The notes beneath the pieces are model-generated. The model made no database searches and was not told where the DNA came from. It saw nothing but the letters and a program-made list of their open reading frames with translations. A program made the translations under genes and the position numbers. Positions 7,375 to 16,090 of a DNA stretch of 64,000 bases are shown one piece after another (the stretch's first letter is position 1; each line of letters opens with the position of its first letter). The DNA comes from Phycisphaeraceae bacterium. GTDB lineage: Bacteria > Planctomycetota > Phycisphaerae > Phycisphaerales > Phycisphaeraceae. Location of the stretch: the NCBI GenBank assembly GCA_040222855.1, contig JAVKCD010000019.1, positions 418,912 through 482,911 on the forward strand, read 5' to 3'.

Positions 7375-8787
7375 TCACGGCTTCTCGGCGGGCCGATCGC
7401 CAACACGATGCGCCATCCGTGCAAACCCTGCCCAGGCGACGCACGCCAGCGCCAACGAGATCGCGAAGTACCAACCACCCATGCCCGCGAACCCCGGCAG
7501 GCTCAGGCCCGCTGGCAACCGGATCTCACCCCAGCCGGTGTAGAGCAGCACACCGATGAATGGCGCGGTCGCGCCCCGCACGCCGGTCAATGTGACGTGA
7601 ATCCCCATGTAGATCGACACCAAACGACGGTCGGCGAAGTCGTTGTGTCCAAGATTCCAGGCCAGCGTCCCGCCAGCCCGAGTCATGCCGATCACAACGC
7701 GTGCTACAGCAATCAGCGTGATCGACCCCATCACCGCCCCGAGCAGATTGAAGATCTGCGCGCCGGTCCAGAACCATCCCTGGCGTGATCGGAACCGCGC
7801 GATGTGCACGCTGTCGAGAAACCCCGCCCAGTAGGGCATCGTCACCACGGTTAGCAACAGCGGGATCGACGTCGAGAGCAGCACCGAGAGCAAGTATTCG
7901 TTGTCACGCCCGGCGGTCATCTCCGCGATCGCATAAATCACTGCCGCCTCACCCGACATCATCGACATCCCCGCGATGAACTGCCAGAACATGTACGTCC
8001 GAAACTCTGGGTCATTCCGCAGCACCGACCAGAACGTGTCATCGCGCTCGCCGTTCTTCTGATACTCATAGATCGCGCCCGTCTCACCTTTGGGCTGCGG
8101 ATAGGCATCGACCCGGTTCTCGTAGGCCAACAGCGAACGTTCGCCACGCAACCGGACCCTAGAAAACGCGAAGACCCCTGCGATCGCGAGCACCGCGGCG
8201 CTCGGATAGAGCAGCCGGAAGTTCTCCGGATTCTGATCCAGAAACGTGTAGCCCACCATCGGGGCCACCGCCATGATCAGACTCACCAGCACCGTCAACC
8301 GCCCGGTGATCTGACCACGCGACTGCCGGGGGTAGTTGTTCCGCCAGACCACGCTCCGCAGCGTCACGATCCCCGCCAGGAGACACCGCGCTGCGATCAC
8401 CAGCAGCGTCAACGCCAGCGCCCCCTCAGCCCCAACCGGCAACAGCGCAATCCCCGCGATACACCCCAGCGTCGCCACCATCAGCAGGGTGATAAACGGT
8501 ACCTTCGACCGCCCTCGAGCCAGCACCGCCCAGACCACACTCGTGAGATTCGCGAACATCGGCGCCGCCTGGATCGCCGCGAACATCACCGGCGGCGCAT
8601 CAAACGCCTTGGTCGCCAGCACCCCGATCACCCCGCCCTCGACCATCGATACCGCAATCGGCAGCGTCGTCGAGGTCATCAGCTCACGCTGATAGCTCGG
8701 GCGGGTCATCAGCGGCTGGGCCGCCGGCAAAAAACTAGCCAGATAAGGGATCATCCGTACGCGTTCCTCGGACGCTCCGGCCATCAT
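7375..8787 (-). CDS. MFS family permease
   Basis: About 470 residues with some twelve hydrophobic segments and a long hydrophilic loop in the middle (around YENRVDAYPQPKGETGAIYEYQKNG), the layout of the major facilitator superfamily. The first loop pair contains a basic motif (VLARGRSKVPF). The transported compound cannot be read from the sequence. ATG codons at 8787 (AAGG upstream) and 8754 (GAGGA upstream) are both plausible. It is convergent with mgtE, with one base between the stop codons, and divergent from the first gene of the putative cell-wall locus, so sugar or peptide uptake is a reasonable guess. Confidence 0.75.
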   Translation of the reverse strand: MMAGASEERVRMIPYLASFLPAAQPLMTRPSYQRELMTSTTLPIAVSMVEGGVIGVLATKAFDAPPVMFAAIQAAPMFANLTSVVWAVLARGRSKVPFITLLMVATLGCIAGIALLPVGAEGALALTLLVIAARCLLAGIVTLRSVVWRNNYPRQSRGQITGRLTVLVSLIMAVAPMVGYTFLDQNPENFRLLYPSAAVLAIAGVFAFSRVRLRGERSLLAYENRVDAYPQPKGETGAIYEYQKNGERDDTFWSVLRNDPEFRTYMFWQFIAGMSMMSGEAAVIYAIAEMTAGRDNEYLLSVLLSTSIPLLLTVVTMPYWAGFLDSVHIARFRSRQGWFWTGAQIFNLLGAVMGSITLIAVARVVIGMTRAGGTLAWNLGHNDFADRRLVSIYMGIHVTLTGVRGATAPFIGVLLYTGWGEIRLPAGLSLPGFAGMGGWYFAISLALACVAWAGFARMAHRVGDRPAEKP

Positions 8788-8891
8788 CGAGACCTTCGAG
8801 TCCCTTGTCGAACCGCACTTAGGACCGGGTGTGCCAGTCTGGTACTCTGCCGCAGACTTACAACTGTTCTAGAACCATACGGAGGTCTTCC

Positions 8892-10457
8892 ATGCGTGCC
8901 CTCACTTCGATCGCCGCCTTCCTCGCCATCATCAGCCTGCCGCTTGGCTGCACGACCTCTGCGGTCTCGCAAACCGATCGCAACGATGCCGCCTCAGAAC
9001 CGGCCGCCGAGCTGGTCATCCCCGAGGTCCCCCGCGAGTTCCGCGCCGTCTGGATCGCCACCGTCGCCAACATCGACTGGCCCTCTGCACCCGGCCTGCC
9101 CGTTGAGCAGCAGAAAGCCGAGCTGATCGAACAGCTCGACCTCTTCAAGAAACTCAACATGAATGCCATCATCTTCCAGGTCCGGCCCCACGCTGATGCC
9201 CTCTACGCCTCGAAGTTCGAGCCGTGGTCCTACTACCTCACCGGCGAGCAGGGCAAGGCGCCCGAACCCTTCTACGACCCCCTCGAGTTCGCCATCGACG
9301 AGGCCCACCAACGCGGGATGGAACTACACGCCTGGTTCAACCCCTACCGCGCCGATCACCCCTCTCACAAGGGCGAGATCGCCGACGACCACATCGTCAA
9401 AACCAACCCCGACCTCGCCCCCGTCTACGGCAGCCACCGCTGGATGAACCCCGCCGAGGAACAGGTCAAGCAACGCTCCCTCGACGTCTTCCTCGACGTC
9501 GCCACCCGATACAACGTCGACGGCATCCATATCGACGACTACTTCTACCCCTATCAGATCCGCGATGACGACGGCAACGTGGTCGACTTCCCCGACGCTG
9601 ACAGCTACGCCGCCTATCAGGCCGCTGGCGGAACCATGTCCATCAGCGACTTCCGCCGCGCCGCTGTCGACGACTTCATCGAACGCTTCTACACCCAGCT
9701 CAAGGACAAAGCCCCCCGCGTCCGCTTCGGTATCTCCCCCTTCGGCATCTGGAAGCCCGGTTACCCCGCACAGGTCCAGGGCTTCAACCAGTACGAAGGC
9801 CTCTACGCCGACGCCAAAAAGTGGATCGTCGAAGGCTGGGTCGACTACTACACGCCTCAGCTCTACTGGGAAATCGCCAAGCCCCAGCAATCCTTCGTCG
9901 CGCTGCTCACCTGGTGGACCCAGCAGAACCCCAAGGGCCGCAACATCTGGCCCGGCCTCGGAACCTACAAAACCGAACGGCAGTTTGACGACAACGAGGT
10001 TCTCTATCAAATCGAGTGGATCCGCCACATCGACGGCACCAACGGGCACGTCCACTTCTCCGCCAAGTCCATCATCAACGACCTCGGCGGATTCCAGGAC
10101 AAGGCCATGAAAGGCGTCTACGCCCAACCTGCCCTCGTGCCCGCTTCCCCGTGGCTCGCCGATGACCAGCCCGCCGCCCCGACTCCTCGCCTCGCTGGCA
10201 TCAGCCCACGAGGTGCCCGCGTGATTCTTGACGCCAAGTCTCTCCAAGGCATCCGCAACTGGGTCGTCCAGATCAAGCGCGGCGAGACCTGGGGCTACCA
10301 GATCATCCCCGCATCACAACGCGCCATCACCATCCCACTCCCCGAAGGCGCCGTCGCCCAAGGCGTCCCCAATCAGGGCGTCCAGGCCATCGTTGTCTTC
10401 ACCGTCGACGACCTGGGCATCAGCAGCCCCAAAGTCGTCATGGACCTGCCTGAATAA
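8892..10457 (+). CDS. GH10-like (DUF187/YngK family) glycosidase lipoprotein
   Basis: 521 residues. A lipoprotein signal ends at LPLGC (Cys20). Residues about 45-370 are a YngK/DUF187 domain related to GH10-type barrels: REFRAVWIATVANIDWPS, NAIIFQVRPHADALY, the VDGIHIDDYFYPY strand with acidic residues and FGISPFGIW. The rest is a small beta domain. The family is thought to hydrolyse glycans, and some members are linked to peptidoglycan or amino-sugar breakdown, but the substrate is not certain. The start at 8892 has GGAGG upstream. The likely location is lipid-anchored in the periplasm. It heads the left arm of the locus and has a homologue at 11.3-12.7 kb. Confidence 0.85.
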   Translation: MRALTSIAAFLAIISLPLGCTTSAVSQTDRNDAASEPAAELVIPEVPREFRAVWIATVANIDWPSAPGLPVEQQKAELIEQLDLFKKLNMNAIIFQVRPHADALYASKFEPWSYYLTGEQGKAPEPFYDPLEFAIDEAHQRGMELHAWFNPYRADHPSHKGEIADDHIVKTNPDLAPVYGSHRWMNPAEEQVKQRSLDVFLDVATRYNVDGIHIDDYFYPYQIRDDDGNVVDFPDADSYAAYQAAGGTMSISDFRRAAVDDFIERFYTQLKDKAPRVRFGISPFGIWKPGYPAQVQGFNQYEGLYADAKKWIVEGWVDYYTPQLYWEIAKPQQSFVALLTWWTQQNPKGRNIWPGLGTYKTERQFDDNEVLYQIEWIRHIDGTNGHVHFSAKSIINDLGGFQDKAMKGVYAQPALVPASPWLADDQPAAPTPRLAGISPRGARVILDAKSLQGIRNWVVQIKRGETWGYQIIPASQRAITIPLPEGAVAQGVPNQGVQAIVVFTVDDLGISSPKVVMDLPE

Positions 10458-10515
10458 AGCAGCACGACGAAACGAGCCTCGGGCGGAAGCCCGGCGGCCA
10501 CGGAACCCGACAGCC

Positions 10516-11010
10516 ATGCCCGACATGCTCGTCAAACTCTACGAACTCCCCCCGCACGAGAAACTCCTCGAAGACCTCCGCGCGGCGGGTGTCATGGTCC
10601 GTCGAGCCTCTGCTCACGAAAAACGCCACGTCCTGCGCTTCGCCAAAGAAGAGTTCCACCCCGGCTGGGCCGACGAGAGCGATGTCGCCTTCACCCGCAA
10701 CCCCATCAGCTGCTTCATCGCTGTCGAGAACGAGTCCGTCATCGGCTTCGCCTGCTACGACGTCACCCGAAAGAGCTACTTCGGCCCCACCGCTGTCCTC
10801 GACACCGCTCAGGGCCGCGGCATTGGCAAAGCCCTGCTCCTTGCTGCCCTCTGGGCCCTCTGGCACGAGGGCTACGCCTACGCCATCATCGGTGGCGCAG
10901 GCCCCACCGGCTTCTACGAAAAACACTGCAACGCCGTCACCATCCCGGGATCATCGCCGGGGATCTATGGGAACAAGATTCGGAGTGAGTTGGACCCGCC
11001 TGTAGCATGA
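10516..11010 (+). CDS. GNAT family N-acetyltransferase
   Basis: 164 residues. The central acetyl-CoA loop is in VLDTAQGRGIGKALLLAAL (Q/RxxGxG/A motif), preceded by the beta strands SCFIAVENESVIGFACYD and followed by YAIIGGAGPTGFYEKH. No signal peptide, so cytoplasmic. It follows the GH10-like gene by 58 bases and is probably co-transcribed with it. GNAT genes also occur in known murein-recycling operons, so an amino sugar or muropeptide could be the acceptor, but that rests on context alone. Confidence 0.8.
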   Translation: MPDMLVKLYELPPHEKLLEDLRAAGVMVRRASAHEKRHVLRFAKEEFHPGWADESDVAFTRNPISCFIAVENESVIGFACYDVTRKSYFGPTAVLDTAQGRGIGKALLLAALWALWHEGYAYAIIGGAGPTGFYEKHCNAVTIPGSSPGIYGNKIRSELDPPVA

Positions 11011-11014
11011 CGCC

Positions 11015-11335
11015 ATGGCTCAGAATGACTTCAAACGCCACCGGCTGGCAGTCCACTGTCTTATGTTCTATCTGGGGATTTGCGGCATCGTTATGGTCAT
11101 ACCCATATTACAGACACCAGCGGAAGATGTTAGGCCCGGAGATTTCTCAAGCCTTTACATTCATCCGGTTGTCTGGAGTCTTTGGGCCGCGCTAGGCTTG
11201 CTCAACTTCATGATGGGTTCGGCCTATATTTCGTGCCTTGCTTTTCAAGGGTATCTCAATTGGCTTGGCAGAAGACAAAGGGATAAAGCCCCTACCGCCG
11301 ATCCACCAGCAACTCCACCTTCGCCGCGTCCTTGA
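11015..11335 (+). CDS. Small membrane protein, unknown
   Basis: 106 residues with two clear hydrophobic helices (about 11-32 and 50-78) and a polar proline-rich tail. It is not recognised. The ATG follows the acetyltransferase stop codon by four bases, suggesting coupling. Base composition is less C-rich than in its neighbours. The last 44 bases overlap the convergent GH10-like gene; the tail TADPPATPPSPRP comes from that overlap and may be fortuitous. Confidence 0.5.
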   Translation: MAQNDFKRHRLAVHCLMFYLGICGIVMVIPILQTPAEDVRPGDFSSLYIHPVVWSLWAALGLLNFMMGSAYISCLAFQGYLNWLGRRQRDKAPTADPPATPPSPRP

Positions 11336-12689
11336 TCACGAGCCGGTGCTCACCGGCATAGAAGAACCGGCTCTTGACCACACCCCACGTCTCACCATCA
11401 TGCGCGATCACCCGGTATTGCCCCGGCTGCTCCACCGTCACCGACCAGGCATTCAGGTCGACCTCATCCGCCACGGCTTCGATCGGTGCAGGACGCCACG
11501 TCGTCCCCAGCTTCGGATGCGGCGCGTGACCCTGATTCGCCACATCGTAAAACGCCGTCAGCTCCTGCTCATACACGTCCAGCACGCCTCGGCTAAACCA
11601 GTGGCAGTGCCCGCCCGCGCCCGTCTCGCGAGGCAGCGTCATCTTCTGCACCATCTCGGGCCACGTCGTGTCATCCCCTTCACCCACCACCCGGATCCCC
11701 GACACCAGGTCCATCAACCGATTAGGGCCCGCCGCATCCATCTGCGCCGGCCAGTCCCGCAGGTACGTCTCGTAGTTGAACCGGTAAATCTGCGGGAGAT
11801 ACTCGTCCATCCACCCCCGCCGTGACCACGTCCGCCAATCGCACGCGTAGTTCTCCAGACTCCAGGGATAGATCGCGGGGCTGATCGACACGATCAGGTG
11901 CGGGCGCTTCTGCTTGAGTTCTTTATAGAACCGCTCGGCGAAATCGCCCACCTTCTCCGCACGCCAACGCACCCAGTCCGGGTCCCGCGCATCCGCAGGC
12001 GGCTTCGCGCCATTGTGCTCCAGCTTGTACTGCTCGACCGTGTACGGGTCGTAACCCATCGTCACCGGCCACGCGATCCGGTCATCCAGTTGCACCCCAT
12101 CGAGGTCGTAGTTGTCCACCGCCTCCAGCATGATCGCCATCAAGAAATCACGCACCTCGGGGTGCAGCGGGTTCATCCACACAAACGGGTTCTGATCCGA
12201 CACCAGCTCCCCATCTCTGGTCTGCGTCAACCACTCCGGCTTCCTCCGCCGGAGATGATTGTTCGTGTCCTTGTACGCCGCCATGAAGCCGTACTCGAAC
12301 CACGCGATGTAGATCAACTGATTCCGGTGCGCCTCGATCAGCGTCTCCTGCAACAAGTCACGCCCCGCCTCCCGAATCCGCTCGGGTGGATCGCTCGGGT
12401 CCGCCGGCATCAGCGCCGGCCGACGATCCACGCCGATCGTGTCCATCAAGACCTGCGACGGGTACTGCGTGTACCCGTTCTTCCACGTCTCGACGTACAC
12501 GGTGTTGAGCCCGATCGCCCGGAGCCGCTTCATGCTCTCCGCCGTGTTCGCCGGATTCGCGATCGCCTCGTTCGCCGTCGTCGTCATCCATGTCCCCCGC
12601 AGCTCAGGCGGGGCCGCCAGCGACCCACTCCCCATCGACAGCACCAGGCCGACAACACCCCCAACAGTCCATTTCATCATCGAACGCAT
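11292..12689 (-). CDS. Second GH10-like (DUF187/YngK family) secreted protein
   Basis: 465 residues with an N-terminal signal peptide (MMKWTVGGVVGLVLSMGSGSLA, cleavage after an alanine) rather than a lipobox. PPELRGTWMTTTANEA, the strands YIAWFEYGF and YDLDGVQLDDRIAW with paired aspartates, and LIVSISPAIYPW mirror the family pattern of the gene at 8.9 kb. The C-terminal 80 residues form a beta-rich region. The ATG at 12689 has GGAG nearby; the longer frame to 12749 runs into the control region. It is transcribed divergently from the amidase gene, sharing a 96-base region that contains a perfect palindrome. It probably cleaves an extracytoplasmic glycan; the substrate is unknown. Confidence 0.82.
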   Translation of the reverse strand: MRSMMKWTVGGVVGLVLSMGSGSLAAPPELRGTWMTTTANEAIANPANTAESMKRLRAIGLNTVYVETWKNGYTQYPSQVLMDTIGVDRRPALMPADPSDPPERIREAGRDLLQETLIEAHRNQLIYIAWFEYGFMAAYKDTNNHLRRRKPEWLTQTRDGELVSDQNPFVWMNPLHPEVRDFLMAIMLEAVDNYDLDGVQLDDRIAWPVTMGYDPYTVEQYKLEHNGAKPPADARDPDWVRWRAEKVGDFAERFYKELKQKRPHLIVSISPAIYPWSLENYACDWRTWSRRGWMDEYLPQIYRFNYETYLRDWPAQMDAAGPNRLMDLVSGIRVVGEGDDTTWPEMVQKMTLPRETGAGGHCHWFSRGVLDVYEQELTAFYDVANQGHAPHPKLGTTWRPAPIEAVADEVDLNAWSVTVEQPGQYRVIAHDGETWGVVKSRFFYAGEHRLVIKDAAKVELLVDRR

Positions 12690-12749
12690 CGCGAGATCTC
12701 CAGATAAGACCGTGGATCGATAAGCTAAGACGGTTAGAGTGTAGCCCAA

Positions 12750-12763
12750 GTCTTATGTAAGAC
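12750..12763. promoter_or_regulatory. Palindromic operator candidate GTCTTATGTAAGAC
   Basis: A perfect inverted repeat, GTCTTA-TG-TAAGAC, lies midway between two divergent genes of the putative cell-wall locus. Half-sites GATAAGAC (12703-12710) and CTAAGAC (12725-12731) lie close by. Related sites occur at 17378-17387 (CTTATATAAG) and 20230-20237 (GTCTTATA). It could be the target of the GntR/LacI-type regulator at 16.1 kb. Confidence 0.45.
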
Positions 12764-12785
12764 CCAGCCCCAAGTGAGACCACCC

Positions 12786-14054
12786 ATGCCCGCCGTCAAA
12801 ACAGCACTCACCCTCCTCGCCTTGATCCTCGTCGCCATCATCGGCACGGTCGCCTGCCAGACTCAGCCCGAAAACCCGACACCACCTGCGGTCACAGCAC
12901 CCCCTGCCTTCGGCGAGCCCGGCTGGCAACCCGCGCCCCTCGAAGAGGCCATGGCCCGCCTCCAACACCGCGAAGAATGGTCACCCGATGGCGAACACCT
13001 CAACTTCCCGCGTCACCCCGCTGAGAAATACCTCGAAGGCATGGTCATCGTCCTCGACCCCGGCCATGGCGGGGCCGCCGACCGCGCCGGCTACAAACGC
13101 GGGCCGACCGGCGTCCGCGAAGCCGAGATGAACCTCCGCACCAGCCTCCTGCTCCGCGAACTCCTCGAGCAAGCCGGCGTCATCGTTCACATGACCCGCG
13201 AAACCGAACGCTCCGACATCGCCGACGACTCCATGGACGGAACCCTCCAGCGACGCGCCGACCTCGCCAACACCATCGAACGACCCGACGGAACCCTCGG
13301 TGCCGACCTCTTCCTCTCCATCCACCACAACGCCAGCTCAAGACCCGACGCCAACTTCACCTCCATCTGGTACCACGGACACGTCGATTGGGCCGAAGTC
13401 GAACTCGACCTCGCCCGACACATCGCTTTCAACACCTTCCGCACCATGCGCACCTCTGAAGTCGGGCTTACTTCTCCCCTCCTCTCCGACCAGCTCATGT
13501 ACAACGCCGGCTTCGCCGTCCTCCGATACTCCCGCGTCCCCGCCATCCTCACCGAACTCTCCTTCTTCTCCAACCCCACCGAAGAACAACGACTCCGCGA
13601 CGCGAACTACAACCTCAAAGCCGCCTACGGCATCTACCTCGGCCTCGTCGACCATGCCTACAGCGGGCAACCCACCCAATCCACCCCCGTCGCCACCGCC
13701 GAAGACAACGAGATGACCATCACCACCACCCTCGACGACGGCATGCCCGGCTGGTGGGGCTCCGACCGACAACGCACCCTCTCCACCACCATCCGCGTCC
13801 TCGTCGATGGCACCCCCATCCCCCACACCTTCGACCCCGAAACCAAACAACTCACCGCCAGCCTCCTGTTACCCGATGGCGACCTCGAAGCCCGAACCAT
13901 CAGTATCCACCACGCCAACTACCACAAACAGCACAACTACCCTCAACGCTTCGGCCTCGCCTTCATCGCCGAAGACGACGGAACCATCATGACAGGCGTC
14001 ACCCCCATCGGACGACCCCGCTACGAACCGCCAGCGGAGCCCGACGAACAATGA
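12786..14054 (+). CDS. N-acetylmuramoyl-L-alanine amidase lipoprotein (Amidase_3)
   Basis: 422 residues. A lipoprotein signal ends at TVAC (Cys24). The zinc amidase domain spans about residues 85-285: His94 in LDPGHGG, Glu112 in GVREAEMNL, His180 in LSIHHNA and the catalytic Glu258 in LTELSFFSN. It cuts the bond between N-acetylmuramic acid and L-alanine in peptidoglycan. A C-terminal beta-rich domain of about 120 residues has no recognised name. A GTG at 12774 is possible but lacks a ribosome site. It is the first gene of a four-gene operon; its stop codon overlaps the next start (ATGA). Being lipid-anchored, it likely trims peptidoglycan fragments in the periplasm. Confidence 0.9.
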   Translation: MPAVKTALTLLALILVAIIGTVACQTQPENPTPPAVTAPPAFGEPGWQPAPLEEAMARLQHREEWSPDGEHLNFPRHPAEKYLEGMVIVLDPGHGGAADRAGYKRGPTGVREAEMNLRTSLLLRELLEQAGVIVHMTRETERSDIADDSMDGTLQRRADLANTIERPDGTLGADLFLSIHHNASSRPDANFTSIWYHGHVDWAEVELDLARHIAFNTFRTMRTSEVGLTSPLLSDQLMYNAGFAVLRYSRVPAILTELSFFSNPTEEQRLRDANYNLKAAYGIYLGLVDHAYSGQPTQSTPVATAEDNEMTITTTLDDGMPGWWGSDRQRTLSTTIRVLVDGTPIPHTFDPETKQLTASLLLPDGDLEARTISIHHANYHKQHNYPQRFGLAFIAEDDGTIMTGVTPIGRPRYEPPAEPDEQ

Positions 14055-15019
14055 CCAGCCCGCGCAACCCAGAAGCACCGTGGCTCGACCTCCCCGATGT
14101 CGCCCAACCCGTCGAGCTCGTCAACGCCAACGTCTCCATCGATGACCTCGTCGATCTCCCCGTAGGCTCAGCCCTCACCCTCGCGCGCATCACACCCGAC
14201 GGCCAACTCCGCACCACCCGCTGGCGCGACACCGGCCGCCTCGGCTTCTACCCCGCCTCGTCCATCAAGTGGGCCACCGTCGCCCTCACTCTCGGACTCA
14301 TTGACCAACATGGCTGGGGCCTCGACACCGTCATCCAGATAGGCGACGACCCCGCCCTCTCCCTCCGCCGCCTCATGGCCTCCACCATCATCCTCTCCTC
14401 CAACACCGGCTTCTGCACTCTTCACGAACTCGTCGGCACCCGCGAGACCCACCAGGCCATGCAACGCTGGGGCATCCACGACTCTGTCGTCCGCCGACAC
14501 TTCAGACGCCCCACCTACACCCACAGCCGCGAGATCAAGGTCTACAACAACGGTCGGCACACCCAGACCCTCGAAGCGCGCCCACCCTTCGACGCCCCCG
14601 ACCCCCCGATCCACACCCAGCCCACCTCAGGCGGTAAAGGCAAGTCCAACTGGTACACCACCGATGACCTGACCCGACTCGCCGCCGCCACCCTCGCCGG
14701 AACCACACGCCAGACCCGCTTCTTCAACCACTTCGCCAACTGGCTCGCGCTGACCAACCACTGCTACGTCGCCGATGGCCTCGCCGAAGTCACCGCCAGC
14801 GAGCCCGCACGCCCCCCCTTCATCGTCCTCAACAAACCCGGCTGGTGGCCCGGCTCCGGCTCCGTCCTCGAACTCGGCTACATCCACGATGTCAACCGAC
14901 AAGCCGACTACGCCTTCGCCATGTACCACGAGGGCACCCTCAAGGACGCCCACCGCAACACCAAGCAGGCCTTTGCCTCGATCTTCCGGGCCATCCACCA
15001 GCACCGCCTCGACCTCTGA
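14051..15019 (+). CDS. Serine hydrolase of the beta-lactamase/PBP fold
   Basis: 322 residues. S70-S-I-K73 fits the SxxK nucleophile motif, S116-S-N118 the SxN motif, and LNKPGWWPG near residue 260 corresponds to the KTG strand with the middle residue changed. This order and spacing match class A beta-lactamase-like hydrolases. No signal peptide is seen, so it is either cytoplasmic or exported another way, which is odd for a penicillin-interacting enzyme. Substrates could be muropeptides or esters. It overlaps the amidase gene by four bases and is translationally coupled to it. Confidence 0.75.
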   Translation: MTSPRNPEAPWLDLPDVAQPVELVNANVSIDDLVDLPVGSALTLARITPDGQLRTTRWRDTGRLGFYPASSIKWATVALTLGLIDQHGWGLDTVIQIGDDPALSLRRLMASTIILSSNTGFCTLHELVGTRETHQAMQRWGIHDSVVRRHFRRPTYTHSREIKVYNNGRHTQTLEARPPFDAPDPPIHTQPTSGGKGKSNWYTTDDLTRLAAATLAGTTRQTRFFNHFANWLALTNHCYVADGLAEVTASEPARPPFIVLNKPGWWPGSGSVLELGYIHDVNRQADYAFAMYHEGTLKDAHRNTKQAFASIFRAIHQHRLDL

Positions 15020-15132
15020 CCCACCCCAACCCCCCCCCGATCACGCGCCCCTCCCCCGGGAATCGCTAAACTGACCCAAGGCTTCCGCCCGCACCAGCCG
15101 CGGGCTCGCAATATCCGATCAACCGAGGCGCG

Positions 15133-16071
15133 ATGGGCACGACGACAAGCATCCTGAGCCTGACCACCTTGGCGATCACCCTGCTGATCACCGCTGGCTG
15201 TCAACAAGCCCCCGTCGTCCAACCCGCCCCCGAGCCCATCCCCGAACCCAAAACCGATTCGATACGGGTCTCCCCTTACTCAGCACAAACCCCCGACGGC
15301 CCCATCCGCGGTTACCTCGCCTGGATCGACCTCTCCGACCCCGCACTCGATGTCACCGTTACCGCCCCTCTCCCCGAAGATCACCCCGGCAACCCCGCCG
15401 CCGAAGCCTCCAACCTCCCGACCAACACCTGGGCCCAGAACAACAACCTCATCCTCGCCACCAACGCCAACTTCTACGGCTTCCTCAAAGAAGGCGGAAC
15501 CGATCTCATTGGCCTCTCCGTCTCAGAAGGCACCGTCGTCTCGCCCCCTCGAATCTCCGACAACGGACCCGACCCCGCCATCGCCTTCACCCATGACAGC
15601 AAAGTCATCATCGCCAACCTCGGACCCGCTCAACTCCCCTTCATCGAAGACGCCGTCGCTGGCGTAGGCGGGTCCGAAACATCTTCCAACCAACTCGGCA
15701 CCCTCCTCGTAACCAACGGACAAAACACCGGCCACACGGCACGCGTACAGCCCACCAACCGACACCCACGCACCGCCGCCGGCGTCGATGCCTCCGGCTC
15801 CACCCTTATCCTCGCCGTCATCGACGGACGCCGCGAAGGCTGGTCCGTAGGCGTTACCCTCCCCGAACTCGCCGACATCATGATCGACGCAGGTGCCATC
15901 GATGCCGTTAACCTAGATGGCGGCGGCTCCTCCTCCTTCTACTTTGACCGTGCCGCATGGCTCGGAACCGATGAGCCGCCCGTCACCAACCTCCCCAGTG
16001 ACGCCAAAGGCTGGCGCGCCGTGGCCAACCACCTGGGCGTCCGCATCCTGCCCCGCAACAACACACCCTGA
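15133..16071 (+). CDS. Phosphodiester glycosidase (NAGPA/DUF2233) lipoprotein
   Basis: 312 residues with a lipoprotein signal ending at LITAGC (Cys23). NANFYGF, RHPRTAAGVDASG, LAVIDGRREGWSVGVTLPEL and the terminal AVNLDGGGSSSFYF are the hallmark blocks of the NAGPA family (N-acetylglucosamine-1-phosphodiester alpha-N-acetylglucosaminidase). Bacterial members remove sugar phosphodiesters and occur in cell-wall-related loci. It is lipid-anchored, so it acts outside the cytoplasm. GAGG precedes the ATG. The 113-base gap from the hydrolase contains no terminator, so the operon probably continues. Confidence 0.85.
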   Translation: MGTTTSILSLTTLAITLLITAGCQQAPVVQPAPEPIPEPKTDSIRVSPYSAQTPDGPIRGYLAWIDLSDPALDVTVTAPLPEDHPGNPAAEASNLPTNTWAQNNNLILATNANFYGFLKEGGTDLIGLSVSEGTVVSPPRISDNGPDPAIAFTHDSKVIIANLGPAQLPFIEDAVAGVGGSETSSNQLGTLLVTNGQNTGHTARVQPTNRHPRTAAGVDASGSTLILAVIDGRREGWSVGVTLPELADIMIDAGAIDAVNLDGGGSSSFYFDRAAWLGTDEPPVTNLPSDAKGWRAVANHLGVRILPRNNTP

Positions 16072-16090
16072 CCCCCGATCGAGACCGAGC

